Shown here: positions 1-7,047 of the stretch, piece by piece | How positions within the stretch are numbered: the stretch's first letter is position 1 | Layout of the letters: every line of letters begins with the position of its first letter | Origin: Pseudomonas hormoni | GTDB taxonomy: Bacteria; Pseudomonadota; Gammaproteobacteria; Pseudomonadales; Pseudomonadaceae | Assembly: GCF_018502625.1 (NCBI RefSeq) | Contig: NZ_CP075566.1 | Coordinates: forward strand, 1,245,001 to 1,309,000 | Direction of reading: 5' to 3' | Length of the DNA: 64,000 nt | Position numbers and translations under genes: made by a program | Notes under the pieces: generated by a model | What the model saw: only the letters and a program-made list of their open reading frames with translations | Database searches by the model: none | What the model was told of the DNA's origin: nothing

Positions 1-1
1 A

Positions 2-76
2 TTGCTGACCGATGAGGGTGAGCTAGTCTCTCTCTCCAATCGGATTCTCCTGGAGCAGCATGTGAGTAGCCGCTAA
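2..76 (+). CDS. cmpX: C-terminal end of CmpX-like mechanosensitive-channel family protein (partial)
   Basis: An open frame enters from the left edge and stops with TAA at 74-76. It encodes about 24 residues ending LLEQHVSSR. The stretch with SLSNRILLEQHV resembles the end of the MscS-type beta domain, where an asparagine-containing N-x-x-L-x-E pattern is usual. In other pseudomonads cmpX, a small cytoplasmic-membrane protein of the MscS superfamily, lies directly upstream of sigX, which supports the name. Only the tail is present, so domain content cannot be checked. The assignment rests mainly on gene order. Confidence 0.5.
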   Translation: MLTDEGELVSLSNRILLEQHVSSR

Positions 77-100
77 CCCGGCAAACCCTGCTAATGTATG

Positions 101-132
101 CCGCCGCAAAATGCCCTGAAGGGCTGCGGCGG
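101..132 (+). terminator. GC-rich hairpin between cmpX and sigX
   Basis: CCGCCGCA (101-108) pairs with TGCGGCGG (125-132), and an inner GCCC/GGGC pair extends the stem. No T-run follows, so it may be a weak or Rho-assisted terminator or a structured 5' leader of sigX. Confidence 0.35.
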
Positions 133-162
133 ACATTGACCTGACTGTCGGCCCGACTTGTT

Positions 163-753
163 TTGAATAAAGCTCAATCGCTCTCCACGCGCTACGACCC
201 CCGCGAGCTCTCTGATGAGGAGTTGGTCGCGCGCTCGCATACCGAGCTGTTTCACGTAACGCGCGCCTATGAAGAATTGATGCGGCGTTACCAGCGAACA
301 TTATTTAACGTCTGTGCACGGTATCTTGGGAACGATCGCGATGCAGACGATGTCTGTCAGGAAGTGATGTTGAAGGTGTTGTATGGCCTGAAGAACTTCG
401 AGGGCAAATCGAAGTTCAAGACATGGCTATATAGCATCACGTACAACGAGTGCATCACGCAGTATCGGAAAGAACGGCGAAAGCGTCGCTTGATGGATGC
501 TTTGAGTCTGGACCCCCTCGAGGAAGCGTCTGAAGAAAAGGCGCCGAAACCCGAGGAGAAGGGTGGACTTGATCGCTGGCTGGTGTATGTGAACCCGATT
601 GACCGTGAAATTCTGGTGCTACGATTTGTCGCAGAGCTGGAATTTCAGGAGATCGCAGACATCATGCACATGGGTTTGAGTGCAACAAAAATGCGTTACA
701 AACGCGCTCTAGACAAATTGCGTGAGAAATTTGCAGGCATTGCTGAAACTTAG
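163..753 (+). CDS. sigX: ECF sigma factor SigX
   Basis: Extracytoplasmic-function sigma factor of 196 residues that directs RNA polymerase to oprF and to envelope and lipid genes in Pseudomonas. The N-terminal half carries sigma region 2 (about residues 35-105, with RNADDVCQEV-like helix DRDADDVCQEVMLKV and FKTWLYSI). A charged linker follows (EEASEEKAPKPEEKGG), then region 4 with its helix-turn-helix (about 140-190, DREILVLRFVAELEFQEIADIMHM). The start is a TTG with no clear Shine-Dalgarno sequence. It was chosen because MNKAQSLSTRYDPREL matches the conserved SigX N-terminus. It lies between cmpX and oprF, the order known in P. aeruginosa. No anti-sigma gene is adjacent, as is usual for SigX. 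Confidence 0.95.
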   Translation: MNKAQSLSTRYDPRELSDEELVARSHTELFHVTRAYEELMRRYQRTLFNVCARYLGNDRDADDVCQEVMLKVLYGLKNFEGKSKFKTWLYSITYNECITQYRKERRKRRLMDALSLDPLEEASEEKAPKPEEKGGLDRWLVYVNPIDREILVLRFVAELEFQEIADIMHMGLSATKMRYKRALDKLREKFAGIAET

Positions 754-860
754 TTCGGCGCAAATATCTCTTACGTGTAGGCAAGTTCTGATAGACTTGC
801 CGCCGAGTTGTCCCCCGGTTTGCGGGACTGCTTCACAATCACCAGATGGGGATTTAACGG
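754..860 (+). promoter_or_regulatory. sigX-oprF intergenic region, expected oprF promoter and leader
   Basis: This 107-base gap holds a hairpin (GGCAAGT 780-786 with ACTTGCC 795-801) and a second small one (GTCCC 810-814 with GGGAC 824-828). In Pseudomonas oprF is transcribed from a SigX-dependent promoter in this gap as well as by readthrough from sigX. I could not place the -35 and -10 elements by eye. Confidence 0.4.
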
Positions 861-1895
861 ATGAAACTGAAAAACACCTTGGGCTTGGCCATTGGTTCTC
901 TTATTGCGGCCACTTCGTTCGGCGCACTGGCACAAGGCCAAGGCGCAGTTGAAATCGAAGGCTTCATGAAGAAAGAGTACTACGACAGCCAGCGCGATTT
1001 CAAAAACGACGGCAACCTGTTCGGTGGTTCGGTTGGTTACTTCCTGACCGACGACGTTGAACTGCGTCTGGGCTACGACGAAGTTCACAACGTTCGTGGC
1101 GAAGATGGCAAGAACATCAAGGGCTCCGACACTGCCCTGGACGCTCTGTACCACTTCAACAACCCAGGCGACATGGTACGTCCGTACGTATCCGCTGGTT
1201 TCTCCGACCAGAGCATCGGCCAGACCGGTCGTGGTGGTCGTGACGGTTCCACCTTCGCCAACCTGGGCGCCGGTGCCAAGCTGTACTTCACAGACAACTT
1301 CTACGCCCGTGCTGGCGTTGAAGCTCAGTACAACATCGACCAGGGCGACACCGAGTGGGCTCCTAGCGTCGGTATCGGTGTGAACTTCGGTGGCGGCTCC
1401 AAGCCAGCTGCTGCTCCAGTTCCAGCACCGGCTGAAGTCTGCTCCGACAGCGACAACGACGGCGTTTGCGACAACGTTGACAAGTGCCCGGACACCCCAG
1501 CCAACGTAACTGTTGACGCTGATGGCTGCCCAGCAGTTGCTGAAGTTGTTCGTGTAGAGCTGGACGTTAAGTTCGATTTCGACAAATCTGTTGTTAAAAC
1601 CAACAGCTACGGCGACATCAAGAACCTGGCTGACTTCATGAAGCAGTACCCATCCACCACCACTACTGTTGAAGGTCACACTGACTCCGTCGGTCCTGAC
1701 GCTTACAACCAGAAACTGTCCGAGCGTCGTGCAAACGCCGTTAAGCAAGTTCTGACCAACCAGTACGGTGTTGAATCGTCCCGCGTTCAGTCTGTTGGCT
1801 ACGGCGAATCCCGCCCAGTTGCTGACAACAAAACTGAAGCTGGTCGCGCTGTTAACCGTCGCGTAGAAGCGCAGGTTGAAGCTCAAGCTAAGTAA
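861..1895 (+). CDS. oprF: Major outer-membrane porin OprF (OmpA family)
   Basis: Structural outer-membrane protein and slow general porin of pseudomonads that anchors the outer membrane to peptidoglycan. The 344-residue product begins with a signal peptide (MKLKNTLGLAIGSLIAATSFGALA, cleavage expected before QGQG). An N-terminal eight-strand barrel runs to about residue 175. A Pro/Ala hinge follows (PAAAPVPAPAEV), then a Cys-bearing thrombospondin-type calcium repeat (DSDNDGVCDNVDKCPDTP). The C-terminal OmpA peptidoglycan-binding domain runs from about 225 to 340 (EGHTDSVG, LSERRANAVKQ, GYGESRPVADN). It follows sigX by 107 bases and ends at a strong terminator. Length and domain order are those of OprF throughout the genus. 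Confidence 0.97.
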   Translation: MKLKNTLGLAIGSLIAATSFGALAQGQGAVEIEGFMKKEYYDSQRDFKNDGNLFGGSVGYFLTDDVELRLGYDEVHNVRGEDGKNIKGSDTALDALYHFNNPGDMVRPYVSAGFSDQSIGQTGRGGRDGSTFANLGAGAKLYFTDNFYARAGVEAQYNIDQGDTEWAPSVGIGVNFGGGSKPAAAPVPAPAEVCSDSDNDGVCDNVDKCPDTPANVTVDADGCPAVAEVVRVELDVKFDFDKSVVKTNSYGDIKNLADFMKQYPSTTTTVEGHTDSVGPDAYNQKLSERRANAVKQVLTNQYGVESSRVQSVGYGESRPVADNKTEAGRAVNRRVEAQVEAQAK

Positions 1896-1912
1896 TTAGC
1901 CCGCAGCTCTGA

Positions 1913-1940
1913 GAAAAGCCCGGCTTAGGCCGGGCTTTTC
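1913..1940. terminator. Bidirectional terminator between oprF and cobA
   Basis: GAAAAGCCCGGC (1913-1924) pairs perfectly with GCCGGGCTTTTC (1929-1940) around a TTAG loop, with A- and T-rich flanks on both sides. It lies between the convergent genes oprF and cobA and should stop transcription from both. Confidence 0.88.
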
Positions 1941-1962
1941 TTTGTTTGCAATTTGAGGGGGG

Positions 1963-2712
1963 TCAGGCTGACTGAGTGGCTGCAGGCGCAGACAGGTTTT
2001 GTGCGGCACAGGCCGCTACCGCGCCAATCACCAGAATGGCCGGGCTCTTCAGCTCAAAGGCGTAGGCATCTTCTTCCATCGCAGTCAGATCGCTCCGACA
2101 TTCTCGTTGGTCTGGCAGGGAAGCGTTTTCAATCATCGCCACCGGCGTATCCGCCGCCATCCCTCCAACCAGCAACTGCTCGCGAATTTCACTCAGCTTC
2201 GCCACGCCCATGTAGATAACCAGTGTCGTGCCGCCTTGGGCCAAGGCCTGCCAATTCAGGCTGCTGCCATCTTGCGTGTGGGCCGTCACCAGCGTCACGC
2301 CCCGCGCAACACCCCTGAGGGTCAACGGGATATCGCATTGCGTCGCACCGGCCAACCCGGCGGTGATGCCATTGACCAGCTCGACATCGACCCCGCGCTC
2401 GCGCAGCCACTGCGCCTCTTCACCGCCGCGACCAAAAATGCACGGATCGCCGCCCTTGAGCCGCACCACGCATTTGCCCTGACGGGCATAACGCAGCATC
2501 AATCGATGAATGAACGCCTGAGGCGTGGAGCGACAGCCACCGCGTTTGCCCACGGCAATGATTCGCGCCTGTGGGCAATGCTCAAGCACTGCTTCGTTCA
2601 CCAGATCGTCGATCAACACCACATCGGCTTCGTTCAACGCTCGAACAGCCTTGAGCGTCAGCAATTCCGGGTCGCCAGGACCTGCACCCACCAGCCAGAC
2701 TTTTGCGTTCAT
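1963..2712 (-). CDS. cobA: Uroporphyrinogen-III C-methyltransferase
   Basis: SAM-dependent methyltransferase that converts uroporphyrinogen III to precorrin-2, the branch point to siroheme and cobalamin. The 249-residue protein shows the family signatures: VGAGPGDPELLTLKA at residues 8-22, the VVRLKGGDPCIFGRGGEE motif near 83-100, and GITAGLAGATQCDIPLTLRG around 115-134. There is no CysG-type N-terminal dehydrogenase/ferrochelatase, so this is the single-function SUMT form. It is the last gene of the nitrate reductase unit, 10 bases after nasA. Here it probably supplies siroheme for assimilatory nitrite reductase, which is not encoded in this window. The same gene order is found in P. aeruginosa. 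Confidence 0.93.
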   Translation of the reverse strand: MNAKVWLVGAGPGDPELLTLKAVRALNEADVVLIDDLVNEAVLEHCPQARIIAVGKRGGCRSTPQAFIHRLMLRYARQGKCVVRLKGGDPCIFGRGGEEAQWLRERGVDVELVNGITAGLAGATQCDIPLTLRGVARGVTLVTAHTQDGSSLNWQALAQGGTTLVIYMGVAKLSEIREQLLVGGMAADTPVAMIENASLPDQRECRSDLTAMEEDAYAFELKSPAILVIGAVAACAAQNLSAPAATQSA

Positions 2713-2722
2713 AGTGTTTTCC

Positions 2723-5440
2723 TCACGAGATGACGGCGATCGGCTGCGCAGTGGCGGCCAACAAACGCTTGATTTCCGGAACGCAGGAGCCGCATTGCGT
2801 GCCGCAACCCAATTCTTGTTTCAAGCCTTGCAGGTCCAGGCCTCGGCGGATGCCGGCACAGACTGCGTTCTGGCTGACGTTTTTGCAGTTGCACAGGGTT
2901 CTGATGCCGGCGGCCGGCGCGCTGGCGTTACCTGGCGGCGCGCTCAGCGGTGCGAGCAGCCAGCGTCGCAGTTGCTGGTCGACGCGACCTTCGAGCCAGA
3001 GGTCCTGCAGCCAGTGCTGGGCGAGGGTTTCGCCGGCGAGACGAATCGCGGTAATTCGGCCGTTCTCGATCCGCACCCGTTTACCGATGGAGCGTCGAGG
3101 GTCGTCGTAGGCCAATACCGGACCGTCGTTGAGCCTCAGGCATTGGTCGATATCACGCAGCAATTGCGGATCTGGCGCTGCGGCGCTGGAAGCGCGTATG
3201 AGCAGCGCAGGGCGTTCGCGGCCTGCGAGGCTGAGGCTGACGTAGGAAAACGCCTCGCAGAGGGGTCGTAGCGTCTCAAAATGCTGTTGGATATCGCCCT
3301 CGACCAAGGTGAAAAGGTTCCAGGGCAGGTTTACCGGGTCAAGTCTTACTCCGGTGTGTTTGAGTTCCGGCTGTTTCGACAACGGATCAAACGCCGGTTG
3401 GGTAATCGAATTGATACCCCCCTTCAGGAAACGATCGCCCCAGTGCATGGGCAGGAAGGCCTGACCGGGACGCACACTGTCGTCGCTGCCGACGGCAACA
3501 ATGACCGCGCCGCGACGGCTTTTCAGGCTGACCAGCTCGCCCGGTTGCAGTCCATGGTGGTGCAGTTCATCCGGGTGCAGGCTCAACACGGCTTCGCTGA
3601 CATGGCCGAACAACTGCGCGGCAGTGCCGGTGCGGCTCATGCCATGCCATTGATCGCGCAGGCGGCCGGTGATCAGGGTCAGCGGGAATTGCCCATCGCG
3701 CTGTTCCCTGGCGGCGCGATACGGATCGGCGATGAATCGGGCGCGTCCACTGGCGGTTGGGAAAATCCCGTCCACGTACAGTCGGGCCGTACCTTTACTG
3801 GCGTTTGCAGGAAATGGCCATTGTTGTGGACCGAGGTGGTCGATCAGCTCATGGCTGATGCCGGACAGGTCCAGATCTCGGCCGCGAGTCAACTGCTTGT
3901 ACTCATCGAAGATCTGCGCCGGGGTTTCGAACGCAAACAGGCTGTCGTGCCCGGGACGCAGATGTTTTTCCAGGCACTGTGCGAAATCCACCGTGATCGC
4001 CCAGTCTGAGCGTGCTTCACCGGGGGCGACAATCGCACGGCGGACGTGGGAAATCCGCCGTTCGGAGTTGGTCACCGTGCCGTCCTTTTCGCCCCAACTG
4101 GCGGCGGGCAGCAGCAGGTCAGCGAACGCGGCGGTTTCGGTGGTGCGAAAGGCCTCCTGTAACACCACGAACGGGCAGGCTTCCAGCGCCGCGCGCACGG
4201 CAGTCTGGTCCGGCATTGATTGCGCGGGGTTGGTGCAGGCAATCCACAGGGCTTTGATGGTCCCGCGACGAACCTGCTCAAACAGCTCGATAGCGGTGAG
4301 CCCGGTGCTTTCAGGCAACTGGTCAACGCCCCAGTAGGCTGCCACTTCTGCTCGGTGTTCGGCATTGGCCGCTTCGCGATGGCCCGGCAGCAAGTTCGAC
4401 AGACTGCCGGTTTCGCGCCCGCCCATGGCATTCGGCTGACCGGTCAGGGAGAAAGGTCCTGCACCCGGACGGCCAATCTGCCCGGTGGCGAGGTGAAGGT
4501 TGATCAGCGCACTGTTTTTCGCACTGCCGGCGGTGGACTGGTTCAAGCCCATGCACCACAACGACAGGAAGCTCGGCGAGGTGCCCACCCACTCGGCACA
4601 TTGTTGCAATTGTTCAACGCTGATCCCGCACAACTGCGAAACCATCGGCGGCGTGTAGTCGCGAACCAGGTCTTTCAGTTCGGCCAGCCCTTCGGTGTGG
4701 GCCTTGATGAAGTCGCGGTCGATCCAGTCTTCCCACAGCAACAGGTACAAAATCCCATGGAACAACGCGACATCGGTACCCGGAAGAATCGCCAGATGCA
4801 GGTCAGCCAAGTCGCAGGTGTCGGTGCGACGTGGGTCGATGACGATGACTTTCATCTGTGGCCGGCGGGATTTGGCTTCTTCCAGGCGACGAAACAGTAC
4901 CGGGTGGGCGTAGGCCATGTTGCTGCCGACGATCATCACGCAGTCGCTCGATTCCAGGTCTTCGTAGCTGCATGGCGGGGCGTCGGCGCCCAGGCTACGT
5001 TTGTAGCCGACCACCGCCGATGACATGCACAACCGTGAATTGCTGTCGATGTTGTTGGTACCGACCAGCGCTCGCGCCAGTTTGTTGAAACTGTAGTAAT
5101 CCTCTGTCAGCAGTTGCCCGGAGATGTAAAACGCCACGCTGTCCGGGCCGTGTTCGGCGATGGTTTTGGCGAAGAAGCTGGCGGCGTGATCGAGGGCTGT
5201 GTCCCAATCGGTGCGGCTGCGGGCCAGGCCTTTGCCGAGGCGCAGTTCCGGATACAGCGCTCGGGCCGCGAGGTCGCCGGTCAGGTGCAGGGTCGAACCC
5301 TTGCTGCACAGTTTGCCGAAGTTGGCCGGGTGGGCCGGATCGCCGCTGACGCCGAGGATGCGCTCGCCGTCATGCTCGATCAGCACGCCGCAGCCGACCC
5401 CGCAGTAGCAGCACGTGGAGGCGGTGAGCTGGCGGTTCAT
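2723..5440 (-). CDS. nasA: Assimilatory nitrate reductase, catalytic subunit with C-terminal BFD-type [2Fe-2S] domain
   Basis: Cytoplasmic molybdenum enzyme that reduces nitrate to nitrite for nitrogen assimilation. Of 905 residues, the N-terminus holds a [4Fe-4S] motif (C10-x2-C13-x3-C17, with C45 in GKLCSKG). The molybdopterin oxidoreductase domain runs to about 560, and the dinucleotide-binding domain from about 575 to 690 (TLITGRLRDQWHGMSRTG). The last 60 residues form a bacterioferritin-ferredoxin-like [2Fe-2S] domain (CNCKNVS and LGCGTQCGSC). No Tat signal is present, which fits a cytoplasmic enzyme. The start overlaps the stop of the upstream flavoprotein gene (ATGA), implying coupled translation. 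The partner flavoprotein lacks its own BFD domain, so electrons probably pass from its FAD to this C-terminal cluster. Confidence 0.93.
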   Translation of the reverse strand: MNRQLTASTCCYCGVGCGVLIEHDGERILGVSGDPAHPANFGKLCSKGSTLHLTGDLAARALYPELRLGKGLARSRTDWDTALDHAASFFAKTIAEHGPDSVAFYISGQLLTEDYYSFNKLARALVGTNNIDSNSRLCMSSAVVGYKRSLGADAPPCSYEDLESSDCVMIVGSNMAYAHPVLFRRLEEAKSRRPQMKVIVIDPRRTDTCDLADLHLAILPGTDVALFHGILYLLLWEDWIDRDFIKAHTEGLAELKDLVRDYTPPMVSQLCGISVEQLQQCAEWVGTSPSFLSLWCMGLNQSTAGSAKNSALINLHLATGQIGRPGAGPFSLTGQPNAMGGRETGSLSNLLPGHREAANAEHRAEVAAYWGVDQLPESTGLTAIELFEQVRRGTIKALWIACTNPAQSMPDQTAVRAALEACPFVVLQEAFRTTETAAFADLLLPAASWGEKDGTVTNSERRISHVRRAIVAPGEARSDWAITVDFAQCLEKHLRPGHDSLFAFETPAQIFDEYKQLTRGRDLDLSGISHELIDHLGPQQWPFPANASKGTARLYVDGIFPTASGRARFIADPYRAAREQRDGQFPLTLITGRLRDQWHGMSRTGTAAQLFGHVSEAVLSLHPDELHHHGLQPGELVSLKSRRGAVIVAVGSDDSVRPGQAFLPMHWGDRFLKGGINSITQPAFDPLSKQPELKHTGVRLDPVNLPWNLFTLVEGDIQQHFETLRPLCEAFSYVSLSLAGRERPALLIRASSAAAPDPQLLRDIDQCLRLNDGPVLAYDDPRRSIGKRVRIENGRITAIRLAGETLAQHWLQDLWLEGRVDQQLRRWLLAPLSAPPGNASAPAAGIRTLCNCKNVSQNAVCAGIRRGLDLQGLKQELGCGTQCGSCVPEIKRLLAATAQPIAVIS

Positions 5441-6660
5441 CAGCTGGCTTCCTTCAGGGTTTCACCAAACATCAGGTGATCGCGGCGCTCACCGATGTCC
5501 TGGTTCTCACGAATCTGCCGGAAATACCAACCGCCATCTGCCGTATCGCCATACAGACAGGCGCCTACCAGCACGTCACCCTTGATCACCAGTTTTTTAT
5601 AAATCCCGCTGATGGGGTCGGAGAGGGTGATGGTTTCGGTGCCTTCGCCGCCCATGAAGTCGCCGGCGGAAAACAGGTCGATGCCGGTGACTTTCAGTTT
5701 GGTCGAGGTCACCGAACCCTTGTAGGTGGCGAACCCCAGTCGGGCGAGATGGTTGGCGCAGACCCTGGCCTGTTCGAACAGTGGCGCGACCAGGCCATAG
5801 GCGATGCCACGGTGGCTGGCGCATTCGCCGATGGCGTAGACCCGTGGATCGTAGGTTTGCATTGTGTCGTTGACCAGAATCCCGCGGTTGCAGGGGAGGC
5901 CGGACTTTTCCGCGAGTTCGGTCGCGGGGCGAATGCCGGCGGCCATCACCACCAGGTCGGCGGGAATGATGTCGCCATTGTGGAACTCGACCGAGCCGAC
6001 CCGGCCATTGCCGGCATCGTGCAGGGCCCGGGTTTGTTCGCGAAGGCGAAAGTGCAGGCCGCGGGCTTCAAGCGCGGTTTGCAGCATTTGGCCGCTGACG
6101 TTGTCCAGTTGTCGCTCCAGCAGCCACTCACCGTTGTGCACCACGGTGACGTGCATGCCGCGCAGCATCAGGCCGTTGGCCGCTTCCAGACCGAGCAGGC
6201 CGCCGCCGATGACCACGGCGTGCTCGTGGGTTTTGGCGGTGTTGATCATGGTCTGAGTATCAGCGATGTCGCGGTAGCCGATCACGCCGTGCAAGGTGTT
6301 GCCGGGGATCGGCAGGATAAACGGGGTCGAGCCGGTGGCGATCAGCAGGCGGTCGTACTCGGCTTCGGTGCCGTCTTCGGCGATGACCCGGCGTTTGATC
6401 CGGTCGATCTCCACCACTTTACGGTTGAGCAGCAACTTGATGTTGTTGTCCAGGTACCAGTCCAGGTCGTTGAGCACGATCTCGTCGAAGGTTTGTTCGC
6501 CGGCCAGTACGGGCGACAGCAGAATGCGGTTGTAGTTGGTATGCGGTTCGGCGCCGAAGACGGTGATGTCGTACAGCTCGTTGCTCAGCTTGAGCAACTC
6601 TTCCAGGGTCCGAACCCCGGCCATGCCATTGCCGATCATCACCAGTTTGAGTTTTTTCAT
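5440..6660 (-). CDS. nasC: NAD(P)H-dependent FAD oxidoreductase, electron-transfer subunit of nitrate reductase
   Basis: Flavoprotein of 406 or fewer residues that most likely passes electrons from NAD(P)H to NasA. It shows an FAD-binding motif (VMIGNGMAGVRTLEEL, residues 6-21), a second Rossmann motif for NAD(P)H (AVVIGGGLLGLEAANG, near 145-160), and the ATGS and YAIGECA motifs of the NirB/rubredoxin-reductase fold. It matches the N-terminal part of NirB-type nitrite reductases but stops before the BFD and siroheme domains. It is therefore a stand-alone reductase like Klebsiella NasC (called NasB in Bacillus), not a nitrite reductase. It is often annotated as nirB. The start at 6660 was chosen over an in-frame ATG at 6696 because GGAG sits just upstream and the FAD motif follows. 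It is the first gene behind the leader at 6702-6784. Confidence 0.85.
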   Translation of the reverse strand: MKKLKLVMIGNGMAGVRTLEELLKLSNELYDITVFGAEPHTNYNRILLSPVLAGEQTFDEIVLNDLDWYLDNNIKLLLNRKVVEIDRIKRRVIAEDGTEAEYDRLLIATGSTPFILPIPGNTLHGVIGYRDIADTQTMINTAKTHEHAVVIGGGLLGLEAANGLMLRGMHVTVVHNGEWLLERQLDNVSGQMLQTALEARGLHFRLREQTRALHDAGNGRVGSVEFHNGDIIPADLVVMAAGIRPATELAEKSGLPCNRGILVNDTMQTYDPRVYAIGECASHRGIAYGLVAPLFEQARVCANHLARLGFATYKGSVTSTKLKVTGIDLFSAGDFMGGEGTETITLSDPISGIYKKLVIKGDVLVGACLYGDTADGGWYFRQIRENQDIGERRDHLMFGETLKEAS

Positions 6661-6701
6661 CAGGTTCTCCGGGGGCTCGGCACACATTTCGCGCAAACAA
6701 A

Positions 6702-6784
6702 AAAGGCGTCCCGCTAGTTGCCTAGCGAGGACGCCTTTGTCCTGGTCCCGTTATGTCGGGAAGCGCATCCTTCGTCGTTGAAGG
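6702..6784 (-). promoter_or_regulatory. NasT-type antitermination leader before the nitrate reductase unit
   Basis: On the minus strand the leader first forms a hairpin with stem CCTTC/GAAGG and six-base loop AACGAC (6769-6784), with A at loop position 1 and G at position 4, as expected for ANTAR protein targets. A second hairpin has loop ACATAA (6746-6761) and lacks the G. An intrinsic terminator follows: GGACGCCTTT-type stem at 6702-6738 with a run of U encoded by the A tract at 6699-6704. NasT should bind the hairpins and release the terminator. Confidence 0.8.
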
Positions 6785-6813
6785 CTGGGCTTTATATAAG
6801 TTGAGAGAGGTAA

Positions 6814-6829
6814 TGCAGTGGTTGTGCCA
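6814..6829 (-). promoter_or_regulatory. Sigma-54 promoter of the nitrate reductase unit
   Basis: Read on the minus strand the site is TGGCACAACCACTGCA. The GG and GC pairs are separated by exactly ten bases, as in the sigma-54 consensus. Transcription should begin near 6802, just before the leader hairpins. NtrC control is expected for nitrogen assimilation but no enhancer site was identified. Confidence 0.8.
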
Positions 6830-6938
6830 AGTCATTCAAGGAAAGGATTTACGGGGCTGCGGGAGGGAGTTGAGGAAAGGATTCAATTTTTTTGCACTGA
6901 ATAGAGGCAGCTTGCCCGGTACTGGAGCATGCGAAACC

Positions 6939-7032
6939 TGTGGCGAGGGAGCTTGCTCCCGCTCGATCGCGCAGCGATCGCAGATGGTTGGGTCTGCTTC
7001 GCAGCCCAGCGGGAGCAAGCTCCCTCGCCACA
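6939..7032. repeat. REP palindrome, class TGTGGCGAGGGAGC
   Basis: TGTGGCGAGGGAGCTTGCTC at the left is mirrored by GAGCAAGCTCCCTCGCCACA at the right, giving a long inverted repeat with a variable centre. Three more copies of this class lie at 10176, 41834 and 51260. It sits between the phosphatase/kinase gene and the nitrate reductase promoter. Confidence 0.9.
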
Positions 7033-7047
7033 TAGGATCTGTTCGAA

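Noticed and set aside
771..1886. Long open frame on the minus strand across oprF (371 codons)
   Set aside because: It is opposite oprF, has no family resemblance or ribosome site, and its composition (many Val, Asn, Thr) is that of a mirror of a highly biased gene.
5440..6660. Flavoprotein considered as a truncated or frameshifted nirB
   Set aside because: It ends in an ATGA overlap with nasA and has the full length of NasC-type reductases; no remnant of the siroheme domain is found downstream.
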